Below the pieces are notes generated by a model. The model was not told where the DNA came from and made no database searches. It saw only the letters and a program-made list of their open reading frames with translations. Position numbers and translations under genes: made by a program. A stretch of 64,000 bases of DNA, taken from positions 42,494-106,493 of the forward strand of contig JAIBBY010000009.1 of the NCBI GenBank assembly GCA_019694455.1, in the 5' to 3' direction. The stretch's first letter is position 1, and each line of letters starts with the position of its first letter. Positions 37,048-46,778 of this stretch are shown here, piece after piece. This stretch comes from Pirellulales bacterium. GTDB lineage: Bacteria; Planctomycetota; Planctomycetia; Pirellulales; JAEUIK01.

Positions 37048-37923
37048 TTACGCCTCCCCCAGCGCGGAAGGCAGTCCGCCGCAAACCGCGCCCGCGCGCT
37101 TGGCGCCGGCGCGCGCCAGTCGCCGCTCGCGACGCAGCGAGATCGCGATGAAGCCGACCATCGCCGCCACCGTCGCCACCCCCGCCACACGCAAGATGGT
37201 GATGATCGCCAAGCCGTATTTGCCCGTCAGCGGATCGTAATGAAAACACAACAACAAAATCTGATCGACCGGCGTGCCAATTTCGCCTTTTGATGCCTCG
37301 ACCAGGCCCAAGCGCACGTCCTTGGGCGGGTAATCAATGCCATAAAAGTAGCGCGCCAACTTGCCTTCCGCCGTCGCGATCATGATGCCGCTGGCGTGCG
37401 CGTACTGTCCCGACTTTTCGTCGTAGAAGTACTGAAACCCCGCCGCCTCGGTCATTCGCCGAATCGGCTCCGCCTCGCCGGTGAGATAGTGAATGCCGCG
37501 CTCCGCGCCGGGGCGCTGATACTTGCGCAAAAAATTCAATCGCTTCGCGGCCGCCAGCCGCGGTTTCTCGCGCGGATCAAAGCCCACGATCACCACCTCA
37601 AACTCCTTGCCGGGCGAAAACTCCAAACTGCGCATCGTTTCCAAGAGCCCATGAAAGGCCACATTGCACAGCATGGGGCACTCGTAATACGCGAACATCA
37701 GCAGCACCGGCCGCTGGCCAAAGTAGTCGCTCATCCGCACGTGCCGCCCCGTTTCATCGGTAAACACCGTGTCGAGCGGCAACGCGTGTCCCAACCGCTG
37801 TTCTATCCGCACTTCGCGAAACTTCTCGGAGGTCGCCGTGTTTGGCACCGCGGCGCGCGCGACCCCCGCCAGCCCACAGACCAGCGCGAGCGCCAGCCGA
37901 ATTGTCGTGCCGCTGGGGTTCAT
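37048..37923 (-). CDS. SCO1/SenC-type copper chaperone
   Basis: A 291-residue thioredoxin-fold protein that delivers copper to the CuA site of subunit II. An N-terminal export signal (LALALVCGLAGVARA) and a C-terminal membrane helix (VAGVATVAAMVGFIAISL) frame the domain. The copper-binding CPMLC motif sits in YYECPMLCNVAFHGLLET, and the distal His lies in YAHASGIMI. It lies between a small membrane protein, whose start it overlaps by four bases, and subunit II. Confidence 0.93.
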   Translation of the reverse strand: MNPSGTTIRLALALVCGLAGVARAAVPNTATSEKFREVRIEQRLGHALPLDTVFTDETGRHVRMSDYFGQRPVLLMFAYYECPMLCNVAFHGLLETMRSLEFSPGKEFEVVIVGFDPREKPRLAAAKRLNFLRKYQRPGAERGIHYLTGEAEPIRRMTEAAGFQYFYDEKSGQYAHASGIMIATAEGKLARYFYGIDYPPKDVRLGLVEASKGEIGTPVDQILLLCFHYDPLTGKYGLAIITILRVAGVATVAAMVGFIAISLRRERRLARAGAKRAGAVCGGLPSALGEA

Positions 37924-38366
37924 GGCGTTGGCTCGTCGGCTGGCGCCTTGGCGTCGCTGATTGGCGCCTCGCCCGCGGTTGCTGGCGTGGCTGGCGCCGC
38001 GTGTCCGGCCGCCAACAGCTTCATCGCCTCGGCAATTGGGATGCGATAGACGCCCGCCTTGCGATCGATCCAGCCATAGGTCGTCAACACTTTCTCCTCG
38101 TGTGCCCGCAGACTCGCCAGATCGGCCGGGGGGTCATATTCCAGATGCGGCGCCGGCGTGGGATTGTCCAAGAACGCCAAGGGGGAGGGCGGGCTGTGCG
38201 CAGACTGTGGGCGCGGAAACAGCATCCAGGCCGAAACCACCAGCGCGATCACGATCAGCGCCGCCACCACCACGCCAATAGCAATGGGCGCGCCGATTTG
38301 AATGTCCGACGACTCGGGCGGCAGCAGTCGCGGTTCGTGATCTGGTTGCGAGGATTGCGAAGTCAT
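37920..38366 (-). CDS. Small membrane protein of the ACIII/oxidase operon
   Basis: A 148-residue single-pass protein of unknown role. After a short polar head, one helix (IAIGVVVAALIVIALVVSAW) is followed by a Pro-rich stretch and the motif TYGWIDRKAGVYRIPIAEAM, a phrase I have seen in small proteins of other oxidase clusters. The tail is Pro/Ala-rich. The start at 38366 is followed downstream by SCO overlap (ATGA), and it lies 52 bases after actF. Its fixed place in the operon suggests assembly or an accessory subunit. Confidence 0.75.
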   Translation of the reverse strand: MTSQSSQPDHEPRLLPPESSDIQIGAPIAIGVVVAALIVIALVVSAWMLFPRPQSAHSPPSPLAFLDNPTPAPHLEYDPPADLASLRAHEEKVLTTYGWIDRKAGVYRIPIAEAMKLLAAGHAAPATPATAGEAPISDAKAPADEPTP

Positions 38367-38418
38367 ACTTGAGTTCCGCGTGGCGAGCCAGGATCGCCAC
38401 ATCGCGTCGGAGTTCGGA

Positions 38419-39576
38419 TTACGACGATCTTTCAAACACCAGCACCGTCGGCTGACGGCGCAATTGCCAGGCGAAGATGGCCAGCCAAAGCCCGCCAATG
38501 GCCGCCAGGGCCGCCAGGTCGAGCCAATGCAGTCCGCTGCCATTCGGCGCAAACGCCGGTTTCACCAGCCAATAAACATTCAGCACATGCGCGATCAAAA
38601 TCACCAGCGCCACCCGCGCGAGTCGCTGTGCGTCGCGTTTCACATTGCGCGACAACAAGGCAAACAACGGCAACAAAAAATGAAACAGGACGAGCGCAAT
38701 CGCCAGCCAGCCCCAGCCGCCGTGGAGCCGCTTTTCGTACCAGCGTATTTCTTCCAGGATGTCACCGGACCAAATGATCAGATACTGCGAAAAGGCCATG
38801 TACGCCCAAAAAATGACGAACGCGAACAAAAGGCTGCCTAGATCCTGATAGTGATTGGGCCGGACGACGCCACCCAGCGGCTCGTAGCGCGCCAAGAACA
38901 CGGTGACGATGATCGCCAACGCCATTCCGGTCAAAAACTCGCTGGTCACGTACAGCAGTCCGTAAATCGTGGAATACCAATGCGGTTCGAGCGACATCAC
39001 CCAATCGAACGAGGCGAAGCTCACCGCCAGCCCCCCAAACAACAGGCCCGCGCCGCTGAGCTTGGCGAGCCGACGTGTAATGCGTGGATTGCCTCCATGT
39101 TGCTGCACTTGCGACCAGCGCACTAGCGCCATGGCGAAGATCGACCAAATCGCGAAGTAGAGCGCCGCGCGAATCAAGAACCATTCGATGTTGAGATACT
39201 GCATCTTGTGAGCCAAAGTCGGCTCGTGCGCCAAGGTCTCGGCGTTCCACTGGGTCCACTCGTAAAGCGACCGGACGCCAAAGCAGATCGGCAAGAACAA
39301 CGCCGCCATGTACGGAATGGTTCGCGTCCCGGCTTCCAGCACGCCGCGCAACACCGCGCCCCATGCGCCTCCCACCAGATGCTGCAACATCAACAGCCCC
39401 ATCAAACCCAAGGGGATGTTGAGCCAGAACACAAACGCGAACAGCCAAGAACGGTAAACCTGCGGCGCGTTGAACAACCAGCCAAGCGCGCACAAGCCGG
39501 CGCCAACCGCCCCGACAATCAGCATCCGGCGGCCAAAAACCTCCAGATCGACCTGCAGCGTCGCTTCGGATTTCAT
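38419..39576 (-). CDS. actF: Alternative complex III membrane subunit ActF
   Basis: A 385-residue polytopic subunit of alternative complex III, the NrfD-like second quinone-side membrane subunit. It has about ten helices; WLNIPLGLMGLLMLQHLVGG and YEWTQWNAETLAHEP and the central GLAVSFASFDWVMSLEPHWY are visible family phrases. It lacks metal motifs. The ATG at 39576 overlaps the ActE stop by four bases; longer frames upstream are ActE in another frame and are not used. Its neighbours are actE and the small operon protein. Confidence 0.9.
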   Translation of the reverse strand: MKSEATLQVDLEVFGRRMLIVGAVGAGLCALGWLFNAPQVYRSWLFAFVFWLNIPLGLMGLLMLQHLVGGAWGAVLRGVLEAGTRTIPYMAALFLPICFGVRSLYEWTQWNAETLAHEPTLAHKMQYLNIEWFLIRAALYFAIWSIFAMALVRWSQVQQHGGNPRITRRLAKLSGAGLLFGGLAVSFASFDWVMSLEPHWYSTIYGLLYVTSEFLTGMALAIIVTVFLARYEPLGGVVRPNHYQDLGSLLFAFVIFWAYMAFSQYLIIWSGDILEEIRWYEKRLHGGWGWLAIALVLFHFLLPLFALLSRNVKRDAQRLARVALVILIAHVLNVYWLVKPAFAPNGSGLHWLDLAALAAIGGLWLAIFAWQLRRQPTVLVFERSS

Positions 39577-40160
39577 GGCGCAGCCCCCTCTAATCGGGTT
39601 AGCTCCGCCGCCGGCACTTCGTCGCGGCTGGCATGTTGGCTGAATTGCAAGGCGCGGATATAAGCGGCAATCGCCCAACGATCCGCTGGCGGCACCTGGG
39701 CCGCGTAATCCGGCATCTGGCGATAGCCGTTGGTCATCACGTCGAAGAAGTGCCCCACCGGCGCCTCGCGCAGGCGGTCGATGGCGAAATGGGGCGGTTT
39801 GGCGTATCCCCGCCGCACGATCATTCCGCTGCCGGTCCCCGCCCGGTCGTGGCACGGCGCGCAAAAGATGTTGAAGCGCTGCTGCCCGCGCTGGAGCAAC
39901 TCCAGCGACATCTTCATCGGCAGCGTTGTCGCCAGTTCGCCATTGACGCGGCCGCGAAAGAAATGATCGTCCAATTGCAGTTGACCGCGCGCGATTGTCC
40001 CCTCGACCAATGGCCGCTCGCTGCGGCCGTCGTCGAAGAAGTCGCTCGCTTCCAGCGGCTCGTAGCGGGGCTGGTCGGCCATCTTCTGCACGCAGCCCGA
40101 AAGCGCCATGATCGCCATCACGGTCAGCGCGGCTCGCAAGATGTCACCAAGGGACAACAT
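39573..40160 (-). CDS. actE: Alternative complex III cytochrome c subunit ActE
   Basis: A 195-residue membrane-attached mono-haem cytochrome c. A signal with lipobox (VMAIMALSGC) predicts a lipid anchor; the haem motif is FCAPCHDRAGTGSG, with an axial Met likely in the RQMPDYAAQVP segment. In ACIII this subunit passes electrons toward the oxidase. The ATG at 40160 overlaps the last base of the ActD stop (TGATG), and its own stop overlaps ActF. Confidence 0.92.
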   Translation of the reverse strand: MLSLGDILRAALTVMAIMALSGCVQKMADQPRYEPLEASDFFDDGRSERPLVEGTIARGQLQLDDHFFRGRVNGELATTLPMKMSLELLQRGQQRFNIFCAPCHDRAGTGSGMIVRRGYAKPPHFAIDRLREAPVGHFFDVMTNGYRQMPDYAAQVPPADRWAIAAYIRALQFSQHASRDEVPAAELTRLEGAAP

Positions 40161-40690
40161 CACGGCGGCACCTCGTACACCGCCTGCGGTCCCAGGCGCT
40201 CGAGCAATTGCCGCGTGCCCGCAGCGGAAAACAGCGGATCGCGGGCTTCGACGCACAGAAAGAACTTGTTGCGCGATGCGGCCGAAAAGGCCGGCACGTT
40301 GAATAACGGGTGATAGGGCATCGGCAAACCGTTCAAACCCAACATGCCGAATACCGCCGAGAACGAGCCAATCAACACCGTCAGCTCAAACATGATCGGC
40401 ACGTAGGCCGGCCAGCTATTCAGCGGACGGCCGCCAATGTTCAGCGGGTAAGCATTCGTCTGACACCACCACTGCAACAAATAACCCCCGATGCACCCGA
40501 CCAGCCCCCCCACCAGCACGATCAGCGGCAAGCGTGAATTGTGTTTGTCGAGCGCCTCGGCCAACCCCTCGACCGGATGCGGCGAGTAGCCATCGATCCG
40601 CCGATAGCCCGCCGCGTGAACGTGGCGCGCGGCCTCGACCACCTGCTCCGGCGTGTCAAACTCGGCGAGTAGTCCGTAAATCGACTGCAT
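40160..40690 (-). CDS. actD: Alternative complex III subunit ActD (DUF3341)
   Basis: A 176-residue protein with a soluble N-terminal domain (MQSIYGLLAEFDTPEQVVEA, then YSPHPVEGLAEALDKHNSRL) and two membrane helices, the DUF3341 layout. It is a structural subunit of ACIII with no redox group. It starts five bases after ActC and its stop overlaps ActE. Confidence 0.92.
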   Translation of the reverse strand: MQSIYGLLAEFDTPEQVVEAARHVHAAGYRRIDGYSPHPVEGLAEALDKHNSRLPLIVLVGGLVGCIGGYLLQWWCQTNAYPLNIGGRPLNSWPAYVPIMFELTVLIGSFSAVFGMLGLNGLPMPYHPLFNVPAFSAASRNKFFLCVEARDPLFSAAGTRQLLERLGPQAVYEVPP

Positions 40691-40695
40691 GGCGA

Positions 40696-42081
40696 CTAGT
40701 GGCCGTTTGGCTCTCCAGACTCCGTCTTTTCAACCAGCGTGCGCATCTCCGAGATCGAGATCATTGGCAGCACGCGAATAAACACGAACATGAGGGCCAA
40801 GAACAAACCCAGCGTGCCGATAAACGTGGCCCAATCCCAGGCCGTGCCGGCGTACATGCCCCACTCCGACGGCACGAACGAGCGGTGCAGACTGGTCACC
40901 ACGATGATGTAGCGCTCGAGCCACATGCCCGTGTTGACAACGAGCGCGATCAAGAACAGCACCAGCGGCTTCTGGCGAAGTCGCTCGAACCACAGCAACT
41001 GCGGCGCGGCGATGTTGCAAAACATCAGCCCCCAAAACATCACATGGTACGGCCCCTCGGCGCGATTGGTGGTGACAAACCACTCGTACTGATTGCCGCT
41101 GTACCAGTTGTTGAAGATCTCCATCGCGTAGCCGTAGCCCACGATCAATCCAGTGGCCAACATGACCTTGGCCATGTTGTCGAGATGGCGAATGGTGATA
41201 AAGTCATGCAGCCCATACATCGCGCGTAGCGGCACCGCCAGCGTGATGACCATCGCGAAGCCGGAAAAGATCGCCCCGGCCACAAAGTACGGCGGAAAGA
41301 TCGTGGTGTGCCAGCCCGGCACCTGCGCCACGGCAAAATCGAGACTCACGATGGTATGCACCGACACCACCAACGGTGTCGCCAACCCGGCCAGCAGCAG
41401 ATAGGTCAGCTCATAGCGATGCCAATGCGCGGCCGAGCCGCGCCAGCCCATCGCCAACGCGCCGTAGATAAACCGCCCTATCCCGCTGTGCGACTTGTCG
41501 CGCAGCGTCGCCAGATCGGGAATCAAACCCACGTACCAAAACAGCAGCGACACCAACGCGTAAGTCGATACCGCGAACGCGTCCCACACGAGCGGGCTGC
41601 GGAACTGCGGCCACAAGTCCATCGTGTTGGGATACGGCAACAGCCAGTAAAAGAACCACGGCCGCCCCATGTGGAACAACGGAAACAATCCCGCGCAGGC
41701 GACCGCGAACAACGTCATCGCCTCGGCAAAGCGATTGATCGAGGTGCGCCACTCCTGCCGCAGCAGCAGCAAAATCGCCGAGATCAGCGTGCCGGCGTGG
41801 CCGATGCCGATCCACCACACAAAGTTGACGATCGCAAAGCCCCAGGCCACCGGCATGTTGATGCCCCAGATCCCCACGCCGCGCACCAACAGGTACGAAA
41901 GCGCGTAGAACAGCATCATTACCAGCGCGAACGACACCACCAAGCCCACATACCAACTGGTGGGAGGCCGCCCTGTGAGCACGATTGACGCGATCTTGTC
42001 GGTCACCGAGCCATAGGTGTACCCTGGCTCCAACACCGGCGGGCGAGAGTCTTCGGCAATGGCGGCGCGCGGTTCGTCCAT
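40696..42081 (-). CDS. actC: Alternative complex III quinol-site subunit ActC (NrfD/PsrC)
   Basis: A 461-residue polytopic NrfD/PsrC-type subunit that forms the main quinol-oxidising site at the periplasmic membrane face. About ten helices are visible; VNFVWWIGIGHAGTLISAIL, FHMGRPWFFYWLLPYPNT and DFAVAQVPGWHTTIFPPYFV are typical. Its stop is five bases before ActD and its ATG overlaps the last base of the ActB stop (TGATG). Confidence 0.95.
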   Translation of the reverse strand: MDEPRAAIAEDSRPPVLEPGYTYGSVTDKIASIVLTGRPPTSWYVGLVVSFALVMMLFYALSYLLVRGVGIWGINMPVAWGFAIVNFVWWIGIGHAGTLISAILLLLRQEWRTSINRFAEAMTLFAVACAGLFPLFHMGRPWFFYWLLPYPNTMDLWPQFRSPLVWDAFAVSTYALVSLLFWYVGLIPDLATLRDKSHSGIGRFIYGALAMGWRGSAAHWHRYELTYLLLAGLATPLVVSVHTIVSLDFAVAQVPGWHTTIFPPYFVAGAIFSGFAMVITLAVPLRAMYGLHDFITIRHLDNMAKVMLATGLIVGYGYAMEIFNNWYSGNQYEWFVTTNRAEGPYHVMFWGLMFCNIAAPQLLWFERLRQKPLVLFLIALVVNTGMWLERYIIVVTSLHRSFVPSEWGMYAGTAWDWATFIGTLGLFLALMFVFIRVLPMISISEMRTLVEKTESGEPNGH

Positions 42082-45000
42082 CAGGCGTGCGCCTCCTGCC
42101 CGCTATCTTCCGCGAGCGCGGGGTTGGGATTCTTCACCACGGCCAGGTACGTGGTGCGCGGCCGCGTGTTGAGCTCGGTCAATAGCCCATAGTTGAGCGG
42201 CGACGCCTTGAGCCGCGTCACTAAGCTGTCGCGATCGTTGATGTCGCCGAACACAATGGCTCCGGTCGGACAGGCCGCCTGACACGCCGTCTTGATTTCG
42301 CCGTCGCGAACCTTGCGCCCGTCCAACTCAGCGCCGATCTTGCCTTCGTTGATCCGCTGCACGCAGTAGGTGCACTTCTCCATCACCCCACGGCTGCGCA
42401 CCGTGACGTCGGGATTGCGCAACAGCTTGAAGACGGGAGTCTCCCAGTCGTTGTATTCCAAGAAGTTGAAGCGCCGCACTTTGTAGGGGCAATTGTTGGC
42501 GCAATAGCGCGTGCCGACGCAGCGGTTGTAGACCATGTCGTTCAGCCCCTCGGCGCTGTGCGTGGTTGCCTCGACCGGGCAAACCAGTTCGCACGGCGCG
42601 TGTTCGCAGTGCATGCACATCACCGGCTGAAAGTAGGTTGCCGACGGATCGTCTTCGTCCTCGCCGGCCCAATAGCGGTCGATGCGCAACCAGTGCATTT
42701 CACGCTCGCGCGCCACCTGCTCCTTGCCCACCACCGGAATGTTGTTCTCCGCCTGACAGGCCACCACGCAGCCGCCGCAGCCCACGCAGGCGTTGAGATC
42801 GACAGACATGCCCCAGGCATACACCTCATAGCGCCAGTCGGGCATCAGCGTATCGTCGTTAGCTGGTATCTCATGCGGCCGTTTGGCAAAGTCGGGCCGC
42901 TCCCGGAATTCTGCGAGCGAGGCGGCCCGTACCAGCTCGCGCCCCGCCATTCGTTGATGGCCTTGCGTGACCGCCAAGCGATACTTGCCGCCTAGCTTCT
43001 TGATCGTCGCCCCGCTGGCGTGCCACGGCGCCGCCGAAGTGCGCACCGCATACGCGTTGATCCCGCGCTGATCCCCTTGGATGGCCACGTTCTCGCGGCC
43101 ATAGCCCAGATGCAGCGTGACCACTCCCGCCGGCTGGCCGGGCAACCGAAACACCGGTCCCGTGACCTTGCGGCCCGCAAGCGCCAGCTCGATCACATCC
43201 TCATCTTCAAGGTTCAGTTCGCGAGCCGTCGATGGCGCAATGAAAAACGCGTTGTCCCACGTCAGCCGCGTCATCGGCTTGGGTAACTCCTGTAACCAGC
43301 CATTGGTGGCGTAGCGACCATCTCCGATCGTCGGGTCCGCGCGAAACACCACTTCAAACTCGCCACCGCGATCGGCGCCGACCTCGGGCAGGCGCAACTG
43401 GCCGGCCAGCTTAGCGGCAAAATCATCCGCCAGAGAAGCGGAAGCCGCGTCGAACGCCGTATCGGCCAGCACGCCATCGTGGACCGACTGCTGCCAGTAC
43501 GTCTCAAAATCATCAGGGTGTTTCGCCTGCCAATACGCACGCAGCAACTCGTAACTCTTTTGCCCCGGACGTCCCAGCAGCGCGGAGATCGTCTCCAACT
43601 CGGTGCGCCCCTCGTACAACGGAGCGATCAGCGGCTGAATCACGCTCGCGGCGCCGTCAAAGGCCCGCGCGTCTCCCCAAGACTCCAGAAAGTGCGCCGC
43701 CGGCAGGTGCCACTCGCATACGGCCGAGGTCTCATCCTCATACAGGCTCAAATGCGCGCGAAAGGGCGCTCGCGCAAGGTGCTTGGCAAACTGATAGTCG
43801 GCCGGCGCGTCGTAGACCGGATTGCCACCCAGAATCAGCAAAACACCAACTCGATCTTGCCGCAGATCGTCGACCAACTCGGCAAGCGTGGCGCGATTCG
43901 CCTCGGCGCGCGAATGCAATGGCGCGGTCAAAATCACTGTCTTGCCAAAATTGCCCAGCGACTGGTTCATGGCCAGCGCCAGCGCTTGAACCGCGGCCGA
44001 TTGTTCGGGTCCAGCGACCACCAGCGAGGCGCCGCGATGCTCCTTGAGATCGGCGGCGGCAGCCGCAATCCAGCGCGTCAGCGTTTCGCTCAGCGACACA
44101 GTCTGTAAGTCGCCCAGCGGCAACTCCAACGCCTGGGCCAGCGCCAAGACAAAGGCCTCCATTTGGCTAGGCGCGAGCGAAAGCCGATGATCGGCCGCGG
44201 CGCCCGTGTTGCCTGGCGTCGACTCCACCGCATAGAGCCGCGACATCGCCTCTCCACCCGGTCGCCGCAGGCTGGCAAAGTCGCGCGCGTAGCGCACGCC
44301 AGCGGGTCCGCTGCACAAGAAATCGGAGTCCAGCGACACGATCGTCTTGGCGCGATCGAAGCGATAGTAAACGTGATGTTCCGCCCCCAGCGCCAAGCGA
44401 CTCGCTTCCCAAGCCGCCTCACTCCCGGTCGGCGAAAACTGCGTCCAGCGCATCTCGGGATATTGCCGCGCGGCCTCCTCCATCTGCGCGATGAAGGTGG
44501 GCGACGTGGTCGGCTCGGTCAAGACGCGAATGGCGCGACCACGCTCTCCGCCGCGCTGCTTGATCGCCTCGCGCAGCGCCCCGCCAAACAAGTCCCAGGT
44601 CGACACATCACCATCGCGCGTGACCACCTGCGAGCGATAAGGATCGTACAGCCCCAACACCGCGGCCTGCGCAGCGGCATTGGTCGCCCCCAGGCTGGCG
44701 GGATGCTCCGCGTTGCCTTCGACCTTGATGGGGCGCCCCATTTGGCTCTCGACCAGTAGGCCCAACGCCACCCCTTGGTCCTGAGGCATGGCGGTCGCGA
44801 AGAAGAGCGACTTGCCCGGCACAACCTGCTCTGGCGGCTTGACATACGGCACGATCTTTTCAACCGGCTGGCGCAAACAGCCGGCCGAGTTCGCCAGCGC
44901 GAGCGACGCCCCCATCAACTGCAAAAACCGCCGGCGCCCCACCGGGCTGCCAAGCTGCTGCGCCCAGGCCGGAAACTCGTTGCACAGCCGCGCTTCGTCC

Positions 45001-45113
45001 TCGGCCTTGGCCTGCAACTCGTCGAGCGTGCGCCACAAACGCGCGCCGGCAGCGGTCAGATGAGCCGGCCGTGAGACCAGCGGCGCGTAATGATCGTGGC
45101 AGCCTTTGCTCAT
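42081..45113 (-). CDS. actB: Alternative complex III iron-sulfur subunit ActB
   Basis: A 1010-residue subunit that fuses a molybdopterin-oxidoreductase-like domain, without cofactor in characterised ACIII, to a ferredoxin-type iron-sulfur domain. A twin-arginine signal is seen at PVGRRRFLQLMGASLALA. Four Cys clusters lie in the C-terminal part: CVGCGGCVVAC, CMHCEHAPCELVCP, CVGTRYCANNCP and CTYCVQRINEGK with CQAACPTGAI. The ATG at 45113 forms an ATGA overlap with ActA and was chosen over one 18 bases upstream. Confidence 0.95.
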   Translation of the reverse strand: MSKGCHDHYAPLVSRPAHLTAAGARLWRTLDELQAKAEDEARLCNEFPAWAQQLGSPVGRRRFLQLMGASLALANSAGCLRQPVEKIVPYVKPPEQVVPGKSLFFATAMPQDQGVALGLLVESQMGRPIKVEGNAEHPASLGATNAAAQAAVLGLYDPYRSQVVTRDGDVSTWDLFGGALREAIKQRGGERGRAIRVLTEPTTSPTFIAQMEEAARQYPEMRWTQFSPTGSEAAWEASRLALGAEHHVYYRFDRAKTIVSLDSDFLCSGPAGVRYARDFASLRRPGGEAMSRLYAVESTPGNTGAAADHRLSLAPSQMEAFVLALAQALELPLGDLQTVSLSETLTRWIAAAAADLKEHRGASLVVAGPEQSAAVQALALAMNQSLGNFGKTVILTAPLHSRAEANRATLAELVDDLRQDRVGVLLILGGNPVYDAPADYQFAKHLARAPFRAHLSLYEDETSAVCEWHLPAAHFLESWGDARAFDGAASVIQPLIAPLYEGRTELETISALLGRPGQKSYELLRAYWQAKHPDDFETYWQQSVHDGVLADTAFDAASASLADDFAAKLAGQLRLPEVGADRGGEFEVVFRADPTIGDGRYATNGWLQELPKPMTRLTWDNAFFIAPSTARELNLEDEDVIELALAGRKVTGPVFRLPGQPAGVVTLHLGYGRENVAIQGDQRGINAYAVRTSAAPWHASGATIKKLGGKYRLAVTQGHQRMAGRELVRAASLAEFRERPDFAKRPHEIPANDDTLMPDWRYEVYAWGMSVDLNACVGCGGCVVACQAENNIPVVGKEQVAREREMHWLRIDRYWAGEDEDDPSATYFQPVMCMHCEHAPCELVCPVEATTHSAEGLNDMVYNRCVGTRYCANNCPYKVRRFNFLEYNDWETPVFKLLRNPDVTVRSRGVMEKCTYCVQRINEGKIGAELDGRKVRDGEIKTACQAACPTGAIVFGDINDRDSLVTRLKASPLNYGLLTELNTRPRTTYLAVVKNPNPALAEDSGQEAHA

Positions 45114-45757
45114 CGGTGGCACGTGGAACAACTGGTGAGAATGTTCAGCTCCGCCCGCGTGACGGTGCTTGGCCCGGTGTCCGACTCATGCGGCATCTGC
45201 ACCATGCGGCTGAGCAACGCATGTTCCGCGCCGGCGAATTTTTCTGGCTCGCGGTGGCACTCCAGACACCACTCCATGTGCAACGTGTGCTCGCGCCACA
45301 TCAGCGGCATCCGGTCCACGTCGCCATGGCATTGCTCGCAAGTCACCCCTTTGCGCACATGAATGGCATGGTTGAAGTACACGAAATCGGGCAGATCGTG
45401 AACCCGCGTCCAATGCAACGAGCGTCCCGACGCAAAACTGTCGCGCACTGGCTTCAGATAAGGGCTTTGGGCCCAAATCTGCGAGTGGCAGTTCATGCAG
45501 GTGGCGGTGGGCGGAATCCCGGCGAACGAAGAATCTTCGACCGACGTATGACAATAGCGGCAGTCGATCCCCAAACCGCCCACGTGATGCTGGTGACTGA
45601 ATTGCACCGGCTGCTCGCGCACCACGCCGACTTCGGTCACCCAGGACGATTCGAACAACAGGCCCGCCAGCCAGGCCAAAATCGCGAGTATCAGCACCGC
45701 GCCAAAAATGGTGACGCGTGAAAAGGTATTGGTGCTGGGATGAAAGATCTGCGACAT
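45110..45757 (-). CDS. actA: Alternative complex III multihaem cytochrome ActA
   Basis: A 215-residue multihaem cytochrome c anchored by one N-terminal helix (FGAVLILAILAWLAGLLF). Five CxxCH motifs are present: CRYCH, CMNCH, CEQCH, CLECH and CSTCH, with extra His residues (QFSHQHHVGG) for axial ligation. In ACIII it carries electrons out of the complex. The ATG at 45757 is the most likely start. It is the first gene of the twelve-gene operon and overlaps actB. Confidence 0.95.
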   Translation of the reverse strand: MSQIFHPSTNTFSRVTIFGAVLILAILAWLAGLLFESSWVTEVGVVREQPVQFSHQHHVGGLGIDCRYCHTSVEDSSFAGIPPTATCMNCHSQIWAQSPYLKPVRDSFASGRSLHWTRVHDLPDFVYFNHAIHVRKGVTCEQCHGDVDRMPLMWREHTLHMEWCLECHREPEKFAGAEHALLSRMVQMPHESDTGPSTVTRAELNILTSCSTCHR

Positions 45758-46112
45758 CTTTCTGAGTCGTCCCCCTTCCATCGCGCATTGCTGCGCGCTT
45801 GGCGATGTGACGATTGAACCCCTTTAATCGCTGCCTTACAAGGGGGCAGTGTGGCGAGCAAAATCCATACCGCCCCTAGAGACTTCCCAAGTTCCGCTAA
45901 GACTTCATCGCGCAAAGTCTGATCAAACTCCATAGTTTCGCGCACTGCGCCGGTGTGCGAATACCAAGGCGCCCCTCTCCGCGCGCGAGTCGCCCGCAAA
46001 CGTATTGCTTACGCCGGCTTTGCGAACCGATACAATAACTACGCCCCTGCCCTTTCCATCCCGCCTCGAAACTACCTCGATATGCCGCAAGACCGGCGCG
46101 GAGCGCATTGCC
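45758..46112 (+). other. Divergent intergenic region between actA and the hemolysin III gene
   Basis: About 355 bases with no convincing gene. It must hold the promoter of the actABCDEF-oxidase operon (minus) and of the 46113 gene (plus). A TACAAT at 46031-46036 could be the -10 box of the plus-strand gene. Near 45819-45846 the minus-strand leader has a CCCCTT/AAGGGG pair that could fold. Nothing more definite is visible. Confidence 0.4.
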
Positions 46113-46766
46113 ATGCTGGCCAGCCCCAACACAATCCAGCGCATCTATCGTGTTGAAGACGAGATTGCCAGCGCCGTTACGCACGGCATTGGCCTGGCGC
46201 TCAGCATCGTTGGCTTGATTGCGCTCACCGTGCTCGCCGCGCAATCAGGCACCGTTTGGCAGATTGTGGGAGCGAGCATCTACGGAGCGTCGCTCGTGGT
46301 GCTCTATGCCGCGTCGACGGTGTACCACTGCGCTCGCGGCTACCGGACTCGCGCGATCTTGCGCGTGGTCGACCACGCCTGCATCTTTCTCTTGATCGCC
46401 GGCACCTATACTCCGTTCACCCTCACGGCGCTGCGCGGTCCCTGGGGTTGGACGCTGCTCGCGCTAGTCTGGACCTTTGCCCTGGCCGGCATTGGCCACA
46501 AACTCTATTCCGCCCGCCGCGGCCTCACTGAATCGGCGATTCCCTACATCATCATGGGCTGGTTGGCGATCATCGCCATCAAGCCGTTGATCGCCTCCGT
46601 GTCGTTATCGGGCTTGGCCTGGCTATTAGCCGGCGGGCTGTGCTACACCTTCGGCACGCTCTTCTATCGCTGCGAAGGGCGGCGCTACTTTCACGCCATT
46701 TGGCACGTTTTTGTGCTGGCTGGCAGCGCGCTCCACTTTTGCGCGGTGCTCTTTCACGCACATTAA
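46113..46766 (+). CDS. Hemolysin III/TrhA-type membrane protein (PAQR family)
   Basis: A 217-residue seven-helix protein of the PAQR/hemolysin III family. Conserved features are AVTHGIGLALSIVGLIALTV, VLYAASTVYHCARGYRTRAI, VVDHACIFLLIAGTYTPFTL and the C-terminal FHAIWHVFVLAGSALHFCAV, in which the Ser and His residues form the expected metal site. Bacterial members affect membrane fluidity or energetics, but a hemolytic role is not established for most. The ATG at 46113 is preferred over upstream frames. It converges on valS with 12 bases between. Confidence 0.9.
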   Translation: MLASPNTIQRIYRVEDEIASAVTHGIGLALSIVGLIALTVLAAQSGTVWQIVGASIYGASLVVLYAASTVYHCARGYRTRAILRVVDHACIFLLIAGTYTPFTLTALRGPWGWTLLALVWTFALAGIGHKLYSARRGLTESAIPYIIMGWLAIIAIKPLIASVSLSGLAWLLAGGLCYTFGTLFYRCEGRRYFHAIWHVFVLAGSALHFCAVLFHAH

Positions 46767-46778
46767 GCTCGCCGACAA

